From Hymenobacter sp. 5317J-9 (GTDB lineage: Bacteria > Bacteroidota > Bacteroidia > Cytophagales > Hymenobacteraceae), in the NCBI RefSeq assembly GCF_022921075.1, contig NZ_CP095050.1, positions 992,001-1,056,000 of the forward strand: a DNA stretch of 64,000 nt, given 5' to 3'. Numbering within the stretch: position 1 is the first letter of the stretch; every line of letters starts with the position of its first letter. Below, piece after piece: positions 55,508-64,000 of this stretch. The notes beneath the pieces were generated by a model, which worked only from the letters and a program-made list of their open reading frames with translations, did not search any database and was not told where the DNA came from. A program made the position numbers and the translations under genes.

Positions 55508-58500
55508 TTAAAAACCAACCGTGAGGCCGCCCGTGAACACGCGAATGCCGGGGTAGCTGCTCTGGTCGAGGCCGGGCGTGATGAGCGAGCCGCCGTTGAT
55601 GCTCGTTTCGGGGTCGTAGCCGGGGTACTTGGTGAAGGTGAACAGGTTCTGGCCGGTCACGTACAGGCGCAGGCTCTGCAGCTTCACCTGTTTGAGAAGC
55701 GTCGTGGGCAGGGTGTAGCCGAAGGTCAGGTTGCGCACCCGCAGAAACGAGCCGTCGTACACCTGCCGGTCGGTCAGCTGGTTGCCGGGGTTGTAGCCGC
55801 CGGCCGAGATGCGGGGCCAGCGCGTTTCCACCTCGGGCGCGTCGGGGCTCCAGGTGTTTTTGTAGAATTCGCGGGTGATGTTGGTGCCGTTGGCGGCCAG
55901 CGTGTAGAACTGCCGGATGTTGCCCTGGATGATGTCGCGGCCCTGCACACCCTGCAGGCTCAGGCTGAGGTCAAACGCCTTGTAGGTAAAGGTTTGGTTC
56001 AGGCCGTAGAGGAAATCGGGCACGCCCTTGCCCACTTTCACCCGGTCGCTTTCGTTGATGATGCCGTCGCCGTTCTGGTCCTTGATAATCCAGTTGCCGA
56101 GGTTCCGGGTGGCGGCGTAGGGGTAGGCGTCGAGGTCTGCCTGGTTCTTGTACACGCCCAGCACCTCAAAGCCGTACATGTTGCCCAGCGGCTCGCCCAC
56201 AATCAGCTGGTAAGAGTTGTTCCAGCCAAACACCGAAGCCTCGGGCGGCAGTGAAGTCACGCCGCCCAGGTCGAGCACCTTGGTGCGGTTGCCCGAAATG
56301 TTGCCGTTGATGTTCCAGCGCACCGGCCCCAGGTTGACGGCCGTGCCGACGGCCAGCTCAAGGCCGCGGTTGCGCAGCCCACCGATGTTGGTGCGGTAGG
56401 AGGTGGCAAAGCCGAAGGCGCCGGGCAAGGTCTGGTTCAGCAGCATGCCGGTGGTTTCGCGGTTGTAGTAGTCCAGCGTCAGGGTCACTTTGTCGCCGAA
56501 GAAGCCGGCGTCGATGCCCAAGTCCGTCTGCTGGTTTTTCTCCCAGGTCAGGTTGGGGTTGCCCAGGCCGCGCTGGTTGTAGCCGTACACCCGCGCGCCG
56601 CCGAAGCTGTAGTTGCTGTTGACCTCGGTGTTCAGGTAGTTGAACGAGCCGATGTTGGCATTACCGGTTTGCCCAATGCTGGCCCGGAATTTCAGCTCGT
56701 TCATCACCGGCTTGAGGCCCTGCCAGAACCCTTCCTCGCTCACGCGCCAGCCCAGCGAAGCCGACGGAAACACGGCGTAGCGGTTGTTCGGCCCGAAGCG
56801 CGACGAGGCATCGGTGCGCAGCGCCGCCGACAGCAAATACTTCTTCTTGAAATCGTAGGTTAAGCGTCCGCCATAGCTCAGAAAGGCGTTTTGGTCGTAG
56901 GTCAGCTCGCCAATGCGGTCGGGCGAGCCGAGCGGATTTTCGAGCAGGTTGGTGGTGATGGTGCCCGGCCGGGCCGTGGTGGCCGTGTTGCGGGCCTGAA
57001 ACTTCTGCAGCGAAAACAGCCCCAGCAGCCCGAAATTGTGGTCGCCCACCTGCTTGTTGTAGGTGGCCGTGTTTTCCCACAGGAAATCCACCGCCTGGTT
57101 CGAGCTTTCGCGGGCGTACACCGAGCCCAGCACCGGGGTGGAGATGTTGGCGTTGCGGGCCGCTTCCGAGGCCATGGTGGCCGGGATGTAGGCCGATTGG
57201 TTGTCGGTGGTGAGGGTGCCGCCGCCGGCCGTTTTCAGCCGCAGGCCCGGCAGCGGCGACCATTCCAGGAACGTGTTGGCAAACACCCGGTAGCTGGTGT
57301 AGGTGTTCTGGTTCAGGTCCACCGTTTGGCGGGGATTGAAGACGTTTGTAGTGTAAAACGCCGTGTTGTTGGCACCGATGACCTGGTTGACGGGCGTGCC
57401 GTAGTCGCCATTGGCAATGAACACGGGTAGCGCCGGCGATTGCAGCAGCGCCAGCGACGTGGCATTGGGCACGGCGCGGGTGCCGTTGTTGGCTGAGCCC
57501 CCCGATTGGTTATACGCCCCGTTGGCCGCCTGCCGGTCCTGAATGCCCAACGACGGCGCCACCGACACCCCAATTTTCAGCTTGGAAGTGAGGTTGGCGT
57601 CCAGGTTGAAACGCAGGTTGAATCGGTCGAAGGAAGAGCCCAGCAGCACGCCGTCCTGCTTAAAATACGCCCCGGAAACGTTGAAGCGGGCCTTTTCGGT
57701 GCCGCCCGAGGCCGACAACTGCACGTTGCGAATCACGGCATCGCGGTAAATCTCGTCTTGCCAATCGGTGTCGGGCAGGCTGCCGGGGTCGCTGAGAAAA
57801 ATAGGCGGCAGCGGGTTTGCGCCGGTGCCAAAGCCACCCGTGGCGGGGTTGAAGTTCTGCTGCCGCACCCGGTCTTTCTGCCAGTCGATGTATTCGTCGC
57901 GGTGCAGCACGTCCAGCTTTTTGGAGATGCGCTGAATGCCCGTGTAGCTCGACAGCGTGAAGCGCGTCTGGCCCGACTTGCCGCGCTTGGTGGTCACAAT
58001 CACCACGCCATTAGCTGCCCGCGAGCCGTAGATGGCCGTCGAAGCGGCGTCTTTCAGCACCGAAATGGCGTCGATGTCGTTGGGATTGATGAGGTTAAAC
58101 TGGGCCGCGTCCTGCAGCGGGTAGCCGTCCACCACATACAGCGGGTCGGAGGAAGTGCCCAGCGACGTGCCACCCCGAATGACAATGGTGGGCGGCGCGC
58201 CCGGCGCCCCGCCCTGGTCCGATTGCACGGCCACGCCCGGCGCCAGTGCCGCGAGTGCCTCGCCCGGCGTGGCCACGGTCTGCCGGCCAATGGCGTCGCC
58301 GTCAATTTGCGTCACGGCCGACGTCAGCGTTTTCTGCGACTGCTCGCCGTAGGCAATCACCACCACTTCGTTGAGCTTCTGCGCGTCCTCGCGCAGCGTC
58401 ACGTTGATGTCGGAGCGGCCGTTCACCGGCACGTCCTGGGGTGCAAAACCGATGTAGCTGATGCTCAGCACCGGGTCCGATACCGTGCTGGGAATGCTAA

Positions 58501-58750
58501 GCGAAAAGGTGCCGTCGCTGCCGGTGGAGGCCCCGATGGTGGTGCCCTTCACCACCACGGTCACGCCGGGCAGCGGGCCGCCTTTGTCATCCACCACGCG
58601 GCCTTTCACGGTGATGTCGGCCAGCACGGTGGCCGAGATTGGGCTGGCGGCCGGGGCCGGCCCGGCTGCCAGTGCCGCGCCCGTCACGGGCATCAGCAGC
58701 AGCGAAGCAGCCGCCCCGCGCAAGCGAGCAGACGGTAAAAAATGACTCAT
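55508..58750 (-). CDS. SusC/RagA-type TonB-dependent transporter
   Basis: A 1080-residue outer-membrane transporter for oligosaccharides. After the signal peptide (MSHFLPSARLRGAAASLLLM) comes an N-terminal CarboxypepD-regulatory-like domain (DITVKGRVVDDKGGPLPGVT, VVVKGT), then a TonB plug (NEVVVIAYGEQSQKTLTSAV, IVIRGGTSLGTSSDPLYVVD, VLKDAASTAIYGSRAANGVV) and the 22-strand barrel with SusC-typical turns, ending IRVFTGGLTVGF. TonB box itself is not obvious. The start ATG 58750 gives the signal peptide; upstream in-frame residues look hydrophobic but lie before it. With susD, it should import products released by the lyases of this locus. Confidence 0.97.
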   Translation of the reverse strand: MSHFLPSARLRGAAASLLLMPVTGAALAAGPAPAASPISATVLADITVKGRVVDDKGGPLPGVTVVVKGTTIGASTGSDGTFSLSIPSTVSDPVLSISYIGFAPQDVPVNGRSDINVTLREDAQKLNEVVVIAYGEQSQKTLTSAVTQIDGDAIGRQTVATPGEALAALAPGVAVQSDQGGAPGAPPTIVIRGGTSLGTSSDPLYVVDGYPLQDAAQFNLINPNDIDAISVLKDAASTAIYGSRAANGVVIVTTKRGKSGQTRFTLSSYTGIQRISKKLDVLHRDEYIDWQKDRVRQQNFNPATGGFGTGANPLPPIFLSDPGSLPDTDWQDEIYRDAVIRNVQLSASGGTEKARFNVSGAYFKQDGVLLGSSFDRFNLRFNLDANLTSKLKIGVSVAPSLGIQDRQAANGAYNQSGGSANNGTRAVPNATSLALLQSPALPVFIANGDYGTPVNQVIGANNTAFYTTNVFNPRQTVDLNQNTYTSYRVFANTFLEWSPLPGLRLKTAGGGTLTTDNQSAYIPATMASEAARNANISTPVLGSVYARESSNQAVDFLWENTATYNKQVGDHNFGLLGLFSLQKFQARNTATTARPGTITTNLLENPLGSPDRIGELTYDQNAFLSYGGRLTYDFKKKYLLSAALRTDASSRFGPNNRYAVFPSASLGWRVSEEGFWQGLKPVMNELKFRASIGQTGNANIGSFNYLNTEVNSNYSFGGARVYGYNQRGLGNPNLTWEKNQQTDLGIDAGFFGDKVTLTLDYYNRETTGMLLNQTLPGAFGFATSYRTNIGGLRNRGLELAVGTAVNLGPVRWNINGNISGNRTKVLDLGGVTSLPPEASVFGWNNSYQLIVGEPLGNMYGFEVLGVYKNQADLDAYPYAATRNLGNWIIKDQNGDGIINESDRVKVGKGVPDFLYGLNQTFTYKAFDLSLSLQGVQGRDIIQGNIRQFYTLAANGTNITREFYKNTWSPDAPEVETRWPRISAGGYNPGNQLTDRQVYDGSFLRVRNLTFGYTLPTTLLKQVKLQSLRLYVTGQNLFTFTKYPGYDPETSINGGSLITPGLDQSSYPGIRVFTGGLTVGF

Positions 58751-59195
58751 ATGAGAAATGAAAAAGGGTGGGATTGCAAAAAAGATGGCGGTAAACAGCG
58801 CTAGCCCGGCCACGAGAAGCAAGGGCTTCCGACCAGCTTAAGAAATAGAAAAGCAGCCCTTGCAGAAGCTGACTTTCCTATTTCATAAGCCGGTCCGGTA
58901 AAGGGTTAGCGTTTCAAAGGTCCTTGTTGAAATCCCCATTCTCTTTCTCATTTTCGACAGATGTTGTTCATATGAGTATTATTTGTTAAATTATTGAAAA
59001 ACAGTAATATGAATGGTGTATATCTGGTGTTTTGAAAGGTTGATTTTCATTTTTAGTACGCGTCTGTCACAATATTTTTAGTGGGTATGCCTGTCGTAAG
59101 AGGTGCTTATTCGCTAGCCAGGCGTGGAGCAGAAGGAGGAAAAAGCCAGGTTGACGCCGAAACAGCAAGCACGGATACCGGCACAAATGCACCAC
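58751..59195. other. AT-rich intergenic region upstream of susC
   Basis: No gene is seen. The part from about 58920 to 59080 is AT-rich with runs such as tattatttgttaaattattg, and should hold the susC promoter and any binding site for the hybrid regulator. A minus-strand GACCTTTG (58915-58922) is one mismatch off TAnnTTTG. I did not find a clear repeated operator. Confidence 0.45.
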
Positions 59196-59234
59196 GCAAA
59201 AAGCCCCCGAAGCAGCGTTGCTTCGGTGGCTTTC
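59196..59234 (-). terminator. Terminator of the beta-helix/GH105 operon
   Basis: aaagcccccgaagca pairs with ttgcttcggtggcttt with small mismatches, and the A run upstream on the + strand gives the U tract of the leftward transcript. It is just past the stop of 59288-60925. Confidence 0.7.
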
Positions 59235-59287
59235 AGAAACGCATTGCAGGGGTGGCTCACTGCCTCACCATCCTCCGGCCTGCCGGG

Positions 59288-60925
59288 TTATTTATGCGCC
59301 TTCAACCTTCTTTCCAACTGGTCCAGATACAAGGATTTTGGCAGCAAAGACTCGCCTTTGCCAATGCCTTCCTTGAAATCTTCAGGCGCCGAATCGAAGT
59401 CGTACTGCTTTATCCGGCCTGCGGTTGGTGAGGTCTTCACCTCGTTGGCCGGGCCGCTGGTGCCAATGATGTATCCCCAGCCGAACTGCTCCGAATCGAT
59501 GATATAAGGCACCTTGGCGGGGTAAGCTTCGCCCACCGTGTTCCAGTACACGCTTTGCGTGGTCGGGTAGCCGTGCATCTCCGGGAAAGTGCCCCAGGGC
59601 CTGAACTTGGCTTCCAGAAAGTCTTTGTTCAGCGTCGTGTTATCGAACAGGTTAGACATGCTCAGGTGCATGTGGAAGTCGCTCGCCAGCGTGGAGTTTT
59701 CTCCCCGGCACCGCAAAATGACGTTGCCGTTGCTCCGCATCGATTTGAAATCGTAGTTGTGGCGGGCATACCCGGCAAAGCAATTCCGAATAAGGCAATC
59801 ATTGGAAGCCAGCGTGTACATGTAGCCGTTGCCGCCTTCGCCCAGGTACTGGGTTTTCTGAAAAGAACAAGCGTCCACGGTTACAAATCTGGAGTTCTGC
59901 AGTAAAATTCCGCTGGACACTAGGTGGATGTCGTCTTTATTCTCCTCCGGCCGGTAAGTACTGATGTTTCTAATCCAGCAATTGATGGCGCTGTTTATCA
60001 TGAGTAGATGCGCACTGTGTACTTCGTAAGCAGCGGTGCCTTTGACGTTGAAGTCCAGGCCGCCTAAACCCGGCAACGTTGATTGCCGATTGGCAATGGA
60101 GAAACCCTCAATGCCAACCTCACTCAGCACAGGCCTCACTTTATAAACCCGGGCATGGTCGCGCTTTTTCAGGAAATACCTGGTCGGGGCATCAATTTGA
60201 ATGGTGTTGGCCTGTTTATCTACTGCCGTGATATACCGGTAGAACATGGTGCCGGTCAGCGAGGTCGCCCACAGGCTATCCATGTTATGCTCTGTGATAA
60301 ACTCTTTGGTGACATCGGTTCTCAGCACCACCCAGTCTCCCGCCATGAAATCCTGGACGGATGAAACCGGGATGGTTTGAGTGGGAAGCAGCAGGTCTGC
60401 CGTTATGCTCACGGCTTTGCCCTCGGGGCTGAGCCAGTTTCCGCCAGCCGTTGGTTTGGCCTGTATAATGGAGACGTTCCGGACGTTGGAGTTATCGTTG
60501 AAGATGAAGGTCTTGCCCGCGCCCGCGCCTCGTAGCACCACGTTGCTATAGCTTATGCGCAGCGGGTTCGCCTTGGCGGCAGAAACGTCAAGCTTGTATT
60601 TGCCTGCGGGCAAATAGACTACGCCTCCGCCGCGCTGGCCCACGTCGTTCAACGCTTGCTGAATAGCGGCCGTCGCGTCCGCTTTGCCGGTGTTGTCTAC
60701 TGCGTATGGCGCTTTCGTAACGTCCACTACGTTCTTGTTGATGTCCGGAATAGCCTGCTCGCCACGATGATAGCCGGCGTAGGAAAAGTCGTGCAGGAAT
60801 CGCCCTTCGCTGTCCTGCATCCCCGGCTTCCAGTTTTGCGGATACAAACTGCTTCTCCACTGCTGCGAGAAAACCGGGCCAGCAGCAAAGAGCAAAACTG
60901 CCAGGAGAATGTACTTTTTATTCAT
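59288..60925 (-). CDS. Right-handed beta-helix protein, pectate-lyase-3-like
   Basis: A 545-residue exported protein. Signal MNKKYILLAVLLFAAGPVFS. The N-terminal region (DNTGKADATAAIQQALNDVG, GGGVVYLPAGKYKLDVS) is the start of a pectate-lyase-3-type parallel beta-helix, followed by coils such as VVLRGAGAGKTFIFNDNSN, NCWIRNISTYRPEENKDDIH and NDCLIRNCFAGYARHNYDFK. The C-terminal portion (SVYWNTVGEAYP, QFGWGYIIGTSGPAN) recalls the DUF4955 type of Bacteroidota. The combination suggests a glycan lyase or hydrolase, unproven. It is the last gene of a three-gene minus-strand unit with GH105 (21-base gap). Confidence 0.85.
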   Translation of the reverse strand: MNKKYILLAVLLFAAGPVFSQQWRSSLYPQNWKPGMQDSEGRFLHDFSYAGYHRGEQAIPDINKNVVDVTKAPYAVDNTGKADATAAIQQALNDVGQRGGGVVYLPAGKYKLDVSAAKANPLRISYSNVVLRGAGAGKTFIFNDNSNVRNVSIIQAKPTAGGNWLSPEGKAVSITADLLLPTQTIPVSSVQDFMAGDWVVLRTDVTKEFITEHNMDSLWATSLTGTMFYRYITAVDKQANTIQIDAPTRYFLKKRDHARVYKVRPVLSEVGIEGFSIANRQSTLPGLGGLDFNVKGTAAYEVHSAHLLMINSAINCWIRNISTYRPEENKDDIHLVSSGILLQNSRFVTVDACSFQKTQYLGEGGNGYMYTLASNDCLIRNCFAGYARHNYDFKSMRSNGNVILRCRGENSTLASDFHMHLSMSNLFDNTTLNKDFLEAKFRPWGTFPEMHGYPTTQSVYWNTVGEAYPAKVPYIIDSEQFGWGYIIGTSGPANEVKTSPTAGRIKQYDFDSAPEDFKEGIGKGESLLPKSLYLDQLERRLKAHK

Positions 60926-60946
60926 GAATTGCGGTGGCTTAGGAGC

Positions 60947-62047
60947 CTACTTCATTTTCAGCACCTCACTGCCGGCCAGTAAGAATGCGCCCGTGCCGTA
61001 GTTCTGCCAGCTGTCGGCAGTGGCCGGTCGAGGGTCGAAGCCGATGTTTTGCACGAAGCCCACCATGCCGTCGGGCTTTTGCATTTTCAATAACGCAGGC
61101 CAGGCTTTGGCTACCACGGGCTTAAAGTCAGTGGAATTCAGCAAGCCATTATTGATGCCCCAGGCAATGCCGTAGGTGAAGAAGCCACTGCCGCTGGTTT
61201 CGGTGTGGTCGTACGACTCGGGCGAGAGCAAGCTGGTGGTCCACATGCCGTCGGGTTGTTGCAGGGCCTTTACTTTGGTCGCCATCTCCTGAAAGAGCTG
61301 CTCGAAAAAAGGCCGGTGGGCATAGTCTTTCGGCATGTCTTGCAGGATTAAGGCCAGACCGCCTAACACCCAGCCGTTGCCGCGGGACCAGAATATCTTT
61401 TTGCCGTTTTGTTCTTTCTTGTCGGTGCTGGCGCCCGTCCACAAAAACCGGTCGTCCCGGGCAAAAAGGTGCTCTTCCTTGTCGTAGAGCAGGTCGTAGG
61501 TTTCCTTGTAATGCCGGTACATCTCGTCCAATAGCACGGGGTCGTGGTTGCGTTTGGCAAGCACCGTGAAAACCGGAGGCGCCATGAAAAGCGCATCGCA
61601 CCACCACCACAGCGGCTTGTTGCGTTTTTGCTCCTGCTGGTAAGCCAAATGCTTTTTTATGAAGTCTTCGGTGGGGGCAAGGTTGGCGTCTTTGTCGCCG
61701 AGGGCTGCCAGATACAGGTACGCGTAGCTGATGGCTACGTCATCGGCGCTGTTGATGCGGATGTACGTTTGCCATTCGTTCTTCCTGGCCATTGCCTGCA
61801 GGGCCTTCAAAAATTCGGCGTCGCCGGTGGCTTGGTGGGCTTTGGCCACGCCTGTGTAGTAAGCGCCGTTGGTCCAGTCTTTGGTCGACTTTTCAACGAT
61901 TGGATGCGCTTCCTGCCATTCCAACGCCCTGAGCATCGCCTTTTTCGTGCTGGAAGCAGCAGTGCCTCCGCCTGCCTGTTTGGTGGCGGTGCACGCCTGC
62001 GTGAAAAAGACGGCGACGAACAAGGAGCAGATGAATAGAAGCCTCAT
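60947..62047 (-). CDS. GH105-type unsaturated uronyl hydrolase lipoprotein
   Basis: A 366-residue enzyme of the GH105/YteR fold, which removes unsaturated galacturonyl or glucuronyl residues from oligosaccharides. Lipobox-like FFTQACTATK near residue 19 suggests membrane anchoring. Family blocks: KDWTNGAYYTGVAKAHQATG, SADDVAISYAYLYLA, NKPLWWWCDALFMAPPVF (catalytic Asp in WCDALFM), KIFWSRGNGWVLGGLALIL, LQQPDGMWTTSLLSPESYDH, ETSGSGFFTYGIAWGIN. With GH88 at 52038 the locus thus has two unsaturated-uronyl hydrolases. It is 49 bases downstream of the lectin-fold gene. Confidence 0.95.
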   Translation of the reverse strand: MRLLFICSLFVAVFFTQACTATKQAGGGTAASSTKKAMLRALEWQEAHPIVEKSTKDWTNGAYYTGVAKAHQATGDAEFLKALQAMARKNEWQTYIRINSADDVAISYAYLYLAALGDKDANLAPTEDFIKKHLAYQQEQKRNKPLWWWCDALFMAPPVFTVLAKRNHDPVLLDEMYRHYKETYDLLYDKEEHLFARDDRFLWTGASTDKKEQNGKKIFWSRGNGWVLGGLALILQDMPKDYAHRPFFEQLFQEMATKVKALQQPDGMWTTSLLSPESYDHTETSGSGFFTYGIAWGINNGLLNSTDFKPVVAKAWPALLKMQKPDGMVGFVQNIGFDPRPATADSWQNYGTGAFLLAGSEVLKMK

Positions 62048-62096
62048 GTAGGATTAGCGTATTTAAGCGTGAAATGTGTTGGAAATCCGCAGGTTG

Positions 62097-62921
62097 TTAC
62101 AATTTTCCCGCAGCGTTTTCCAACACTACGTTGGATAGGATGGCGGTATCTACCTTATCCGGAATGTGCGAGCAAAAGCCGATGCCAACGTAAAAAGGCT
62201 CTTTGAATGCGAGCTTGATAGGGTCTCCTAATTGGTGCATGGGTTCGCCGTTCTGGCTGATGAACATGGCATAGGTATCGCCCCGCTTTTCTATCCCGAT
62301 GCGCATGGCGCTTTTCTCCGGGACCTTCATCTGTAGAACTTTGGTGTTTTTGTCTGGCCTCCAGGCCAAGTGCATCAGGCCGGCCCCGTGACGGGCAACC
62401 ATGGCTTCTTCGGAATCGTCATCAAGGCTTTGGCGGATAATGACGACCGCCTTTCGGTCAAAGAAACCCTCTTCATTCGGGAATTTTACATCGGCCGCCA
62501 AGGACACATCGCCCGACATCTTCTTCCACAGAAAACGAAACTCATCCCGGGTGTACCAGATGTTGTAGCCCGCGGAATTGATGGTGTATTCCTTCGCACC
62601 GGGGTCAAAGCTCGAATTTCCGGGCACCAGTGAAGCCCCTACGTCGCTTTGGCCGTCAAAAATGCCAATGCGCTTCTTTGACGTTTTGGTGGCCCGGTGA
62701 AAATCCGCTGGCGGCGGCACCTGCTTATGGGTCGATGAACCGGGCAATGCCCAGTCTGGCACAATCGGTTTCGCGGCTGCCGTCTGCGAATAACTGACCT
62801 TGCACGAACCAACACAGCACGTAACCATCAACGCTGCAATGGCTATTGCCGGGTTTCTGGCAGCATACAGATATAAAGAAGCGTTGCGCGCTTCTCCCAG
62901 CACTCTTAACAGGTTTTTCAT
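62097..62921 (-). CDS. Exported lectin-fold (DUF1349-like) protein
   Basis: A 274-residue exported protein; hydrophobic segment NPAIAIAALMVTCCVGSCKV in the first 45 residues with a Cys that might be lipidated. The mature domain (GIFDGQSDVGASLVPGNSSF, GYNIWYTRDEFRFLWKKMSG, DVSLAADVKFPNE, RKAVVIIRQSLDDDSEEAMV, KEPFYVGIGFCSHIPDKVDT) is a concanavalin-like beta-sandwich of the DUF1349/TolB-associated kind seen next to glycan-active enzymes. It is the first gene of the operon leading to GH105 and the beta-helix protein, so it probably helps bind the same polysaccharide. Confidence 0.8.
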   Translation of the reverse strand: MKNLLRVLGEARNASLYLYAARNPAIAIAALMVTCCVGSCKVSYSQTAAAKPIVPDWALPGSSTHKQVPPPADFHRATKTSKKRIGIFDGQSDVGASLVPGNSSFDPGAKEYTINSAGYNIWYTRDEFRFLWKKMSGDVSLAADVKFPNEEGFFDRKAVVIIRQSLDDDSEEAMVARHGAGLMHLAWRPDKNTKVLQMKVPEKSAMRIGIEKRGDTYAMFISQNGEPMHQLGDPIKLAFKEPFYVGIGFCSHIPDKVDTAILSNVVLENAAGKL

Positions 62922-63348
62922 GTCTTGCCTACGTTTGTGTACTGCCTTTATAAGGTAAAGGCTTGGTTAGCGGTGGCGCAAAGCCGGGTGGTGGTGGGCC
63001 GTCGAACGGGCCCGCTGGCGCGTCGTGGCGCGGGTGGTGAGGCGGTGCGTTGCAGCCACGGCCCGCCGCCCCCGGGCCGCCCTGCCCATGCGCTGTCGCC
63101 GTCATCGCTGGTATACTACGGCCCCGTTTCCGACCTACACCCAGGCGTTGCCACCCGGCGCGCACGGCCCCATGGGCGAAGGCCAACCCACCATCGTCGA
63201 AGTGCCAAATGGCTCCTTGCGGCAGCGGTGCGGCGGGTTAGGGTGCAAACCCTGCGCCTGTAGCAAATCCCGGACAATGCACACGGCGCGCATCAATAGT
63301 TGCAACGACCAGCACAAACCACGCACCACCCCATCTAGGCTGCCGCCA
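62922..63348. other. Non-coding region of unclear content
   Basis: About 430 bases without a convincing gene. The part 62990-63210 is GC-rich with palindromic fragments; several frames are open on both strands but none has a recognisable motif or good codon pattern. It separates the operon at 59288-62921 from the lyase gene at 63414 and may be remnant DNA. Confidence 0.4.
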
Positions 63349-63414
63349 ATTTTATGGGGTTGTCAAGCACGAAAATGACAACAAGAAGTTTCGTGCTTGA
63401 CACCCCCATAAAAT
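63349..63414 (-). terminator. 26-bp inverted repeat after the PL14-like gene
   Basis: Arms 63349-63374 and 63389-63414 are complementary with one mismatch around a 14-base spacer. It overlaps the stop of the leftward lyase gene. An internal U tract is not obvious, so it may act as a transcript end-stabiliser as well as terminator. Confidence 0.65.
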
Positions 63415-64000
63415 CACGGAGCAAGCTGATTGAATTTTACGTCATCGTAAAAAATATCTCCCGCAGGGCCCGACCAACTGCTGTCATCCCCGCCTCTAAA
63501 GGTGTCAAACGATATTCTGGTTATTTTACGGTAATTGTGGTCATTGGTCCAGCGAATATTGGTAATATTGGCCAGCTCGGTCCAAGTGGTAGCCGTACTT
63601 TTTTTGATGAGTATTTTTAAATAGCCATCCTTGTTGCTGTAGGTATTGCTCGTAACATGGATGTAAACATTGTACCACACCCCTTTTTCTAGTCCGTCGA
63701 ATTGTTTGCTTTGTGGGTTATCACCACAATGATAGGTGGTGGTATTGGGCATGTCATAATAGTAAACGTATGGCTTAATAGCATGCGTTGTAGCGGATGT
63801 TCTTTTCCACATTAACCGCACACTCGCTCCGTGTCCGGCCGTTGGCACATTGCAGCCACTGGCTCCGTCGCCAATTTCAAATCCCCAACCCAGTTTTCCG
63901 CCTTCCGAAAAAGTAAAGGCGGGGTCAAACTTGAAACTGTAACTCATGTCGTAATCCGTGCCATCGGATACATTGTTTGAAGCTACCAACCCATTGGTGT
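63414..64000 (-). CDS. PL14-like polysaccharide lyase, partial
   Basis: The C-terminal 195 codons of a gene whose 5' end lies beyond the right window edge; the frame is open to base 64000. The visible part is a beta-jelly-roll resembling polysaccharide lyase family 14 / alginate-lyase-like sheets: YSFKFDPAFTFSEGGKLGWG, GHGASVRLMWKRTSATTHAI, PYVYYYDMPNTTTYHCGDN, EKGVWYNVYIHVTSNTYSNK, DGYLKILIKKSTATTWTELA, TRISFDTFRGGDDSSWSGPA and GDIFYDDVKFNQ. The FDTFRGG..SSW block and GGKL motif support it. It would act as an additional lyase of the locus. Base composition is distinctly less GC-rich than most genes in the window. Confidence 0.8.
   Translation of the reverse strand, partial: TNGLVASNNVSDGTDYDMSYSFKFDPAFTFSEGGKLGWGFEIGDGASGCNVPTAGHGASVRLMWKRTSATTHAIKPYVYYYDMPNTTTYHCGDNPQSKQFDGLEKGVWYNVYIHVTSNTYSNKDGYLKILIKKSTATTWTELANITNIRWTNDHNYRKITRISFDTFRGGDDSSWSGPAGDIFYDDVKFNQLAP

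Noticed and set aside
63025..63378. 117-codon + strand frame in the gap before the last lyase
   Set aside because: No recognisable motif, overlaps the terminator of the neighbouring gene, and the other frames are equally open.

Overview
The window is a GC-rich chromosomal stretch from a Bacteroidota bacterium, most probably Hymenobacter or a close Cytophagales relative. The signs are two proteins with type IX secretion (T9SS) C-terminal sorting domains, SusC/SusD and a hybrid two-component regulator, DUF4142 and DUF6252 families, -7 boxes of the Bacteroidota type TAnnTTTG (5734, 26767, 30623, 41281, 47454), few Shine-Dalgarno sites, and dispersed palindromes of a kind I associate with Hymenobacter. 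The genus is inferred; there is no rRNA here to settle it.

Layout. 0-10 kb: catalase, a secreted protein with a SUEL-like lectin domain, a DPP IV peptidase, a lipoprotein, a FadL-type porin and a Gly/Tyr/Gln-rich lipoprotein. 10-18.3 kb: proS, a small secreted protein, a short NfeD plus floA pair, an OmpA/PD40 envelope protein and a large putative beta-barrel. 18.3-22.2 kb: an accessory patch with a tandemly duplicated two-gene cassette (DUF6252 lipoprotein plus a truncated secreted protein), an orphan helical protein, and a DUF559 endonuclease-like gene embedded in palindromic repeats. 22.2-34.2 kb: hybrid histidine kinase, rpoN, asnS, a second T9SS cargo, two related basic-tailed secreted proteins, uvrA and a small secreted protein. 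34.2-45.4 kb: TMEM175-like channel, three consecutive DUF4142 genes, a lipoprotein, enoyl-CoA hydratase/isomerase, ispD, queA, a MacB/FtsX-type permease, MscS, a TerB-like Gly-rich protein and two tRNA-Val genes (TAC and CAC). 45.7-64 kb: carbohydrate metabolism, including a sugar-phosphate isomerase-like protein, a glyoxalase-fold protein, a hybrid two-component regulator with a sugar-binding sensor, an alginate-lyase-family enzyme, GH88, SusD, SusC, a beta-helix protein, GH105, a lectin-fold lipoprotein and a PL14-like lyase cut by the window end.

How they work together. The last 16 kb reads as a polysaccharide utilization locus for an acidic, uronate-containing glycan. Lyases would cut the chain and leave unsaturated uronyl ends, SusCD would import oligosaccharides, GH88/GH105 would remove the unsaturated residue, and the periplasmic-binding-protein-type hybrid regulator would sense a released sugar. 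The substrate cannot be named from sequence alone. From about 58.9 kb rightward the base composition falls visibly, so this locus may be a composite of older and more recently acquired parts.

The most unusual items are the SUEL-lectin T9SS protein, the duplicated DUF6252 cassette with conserved ends and a divergent centre, the repeat-embedded DUF559 gene whose C-terminus is encoded by a repeat, UvrA with half of its first zinc site replaced, a likely one-base frame break at the start of ispD, and four perfect 14-residue coiled-coil repeats in the hybrid regulator.
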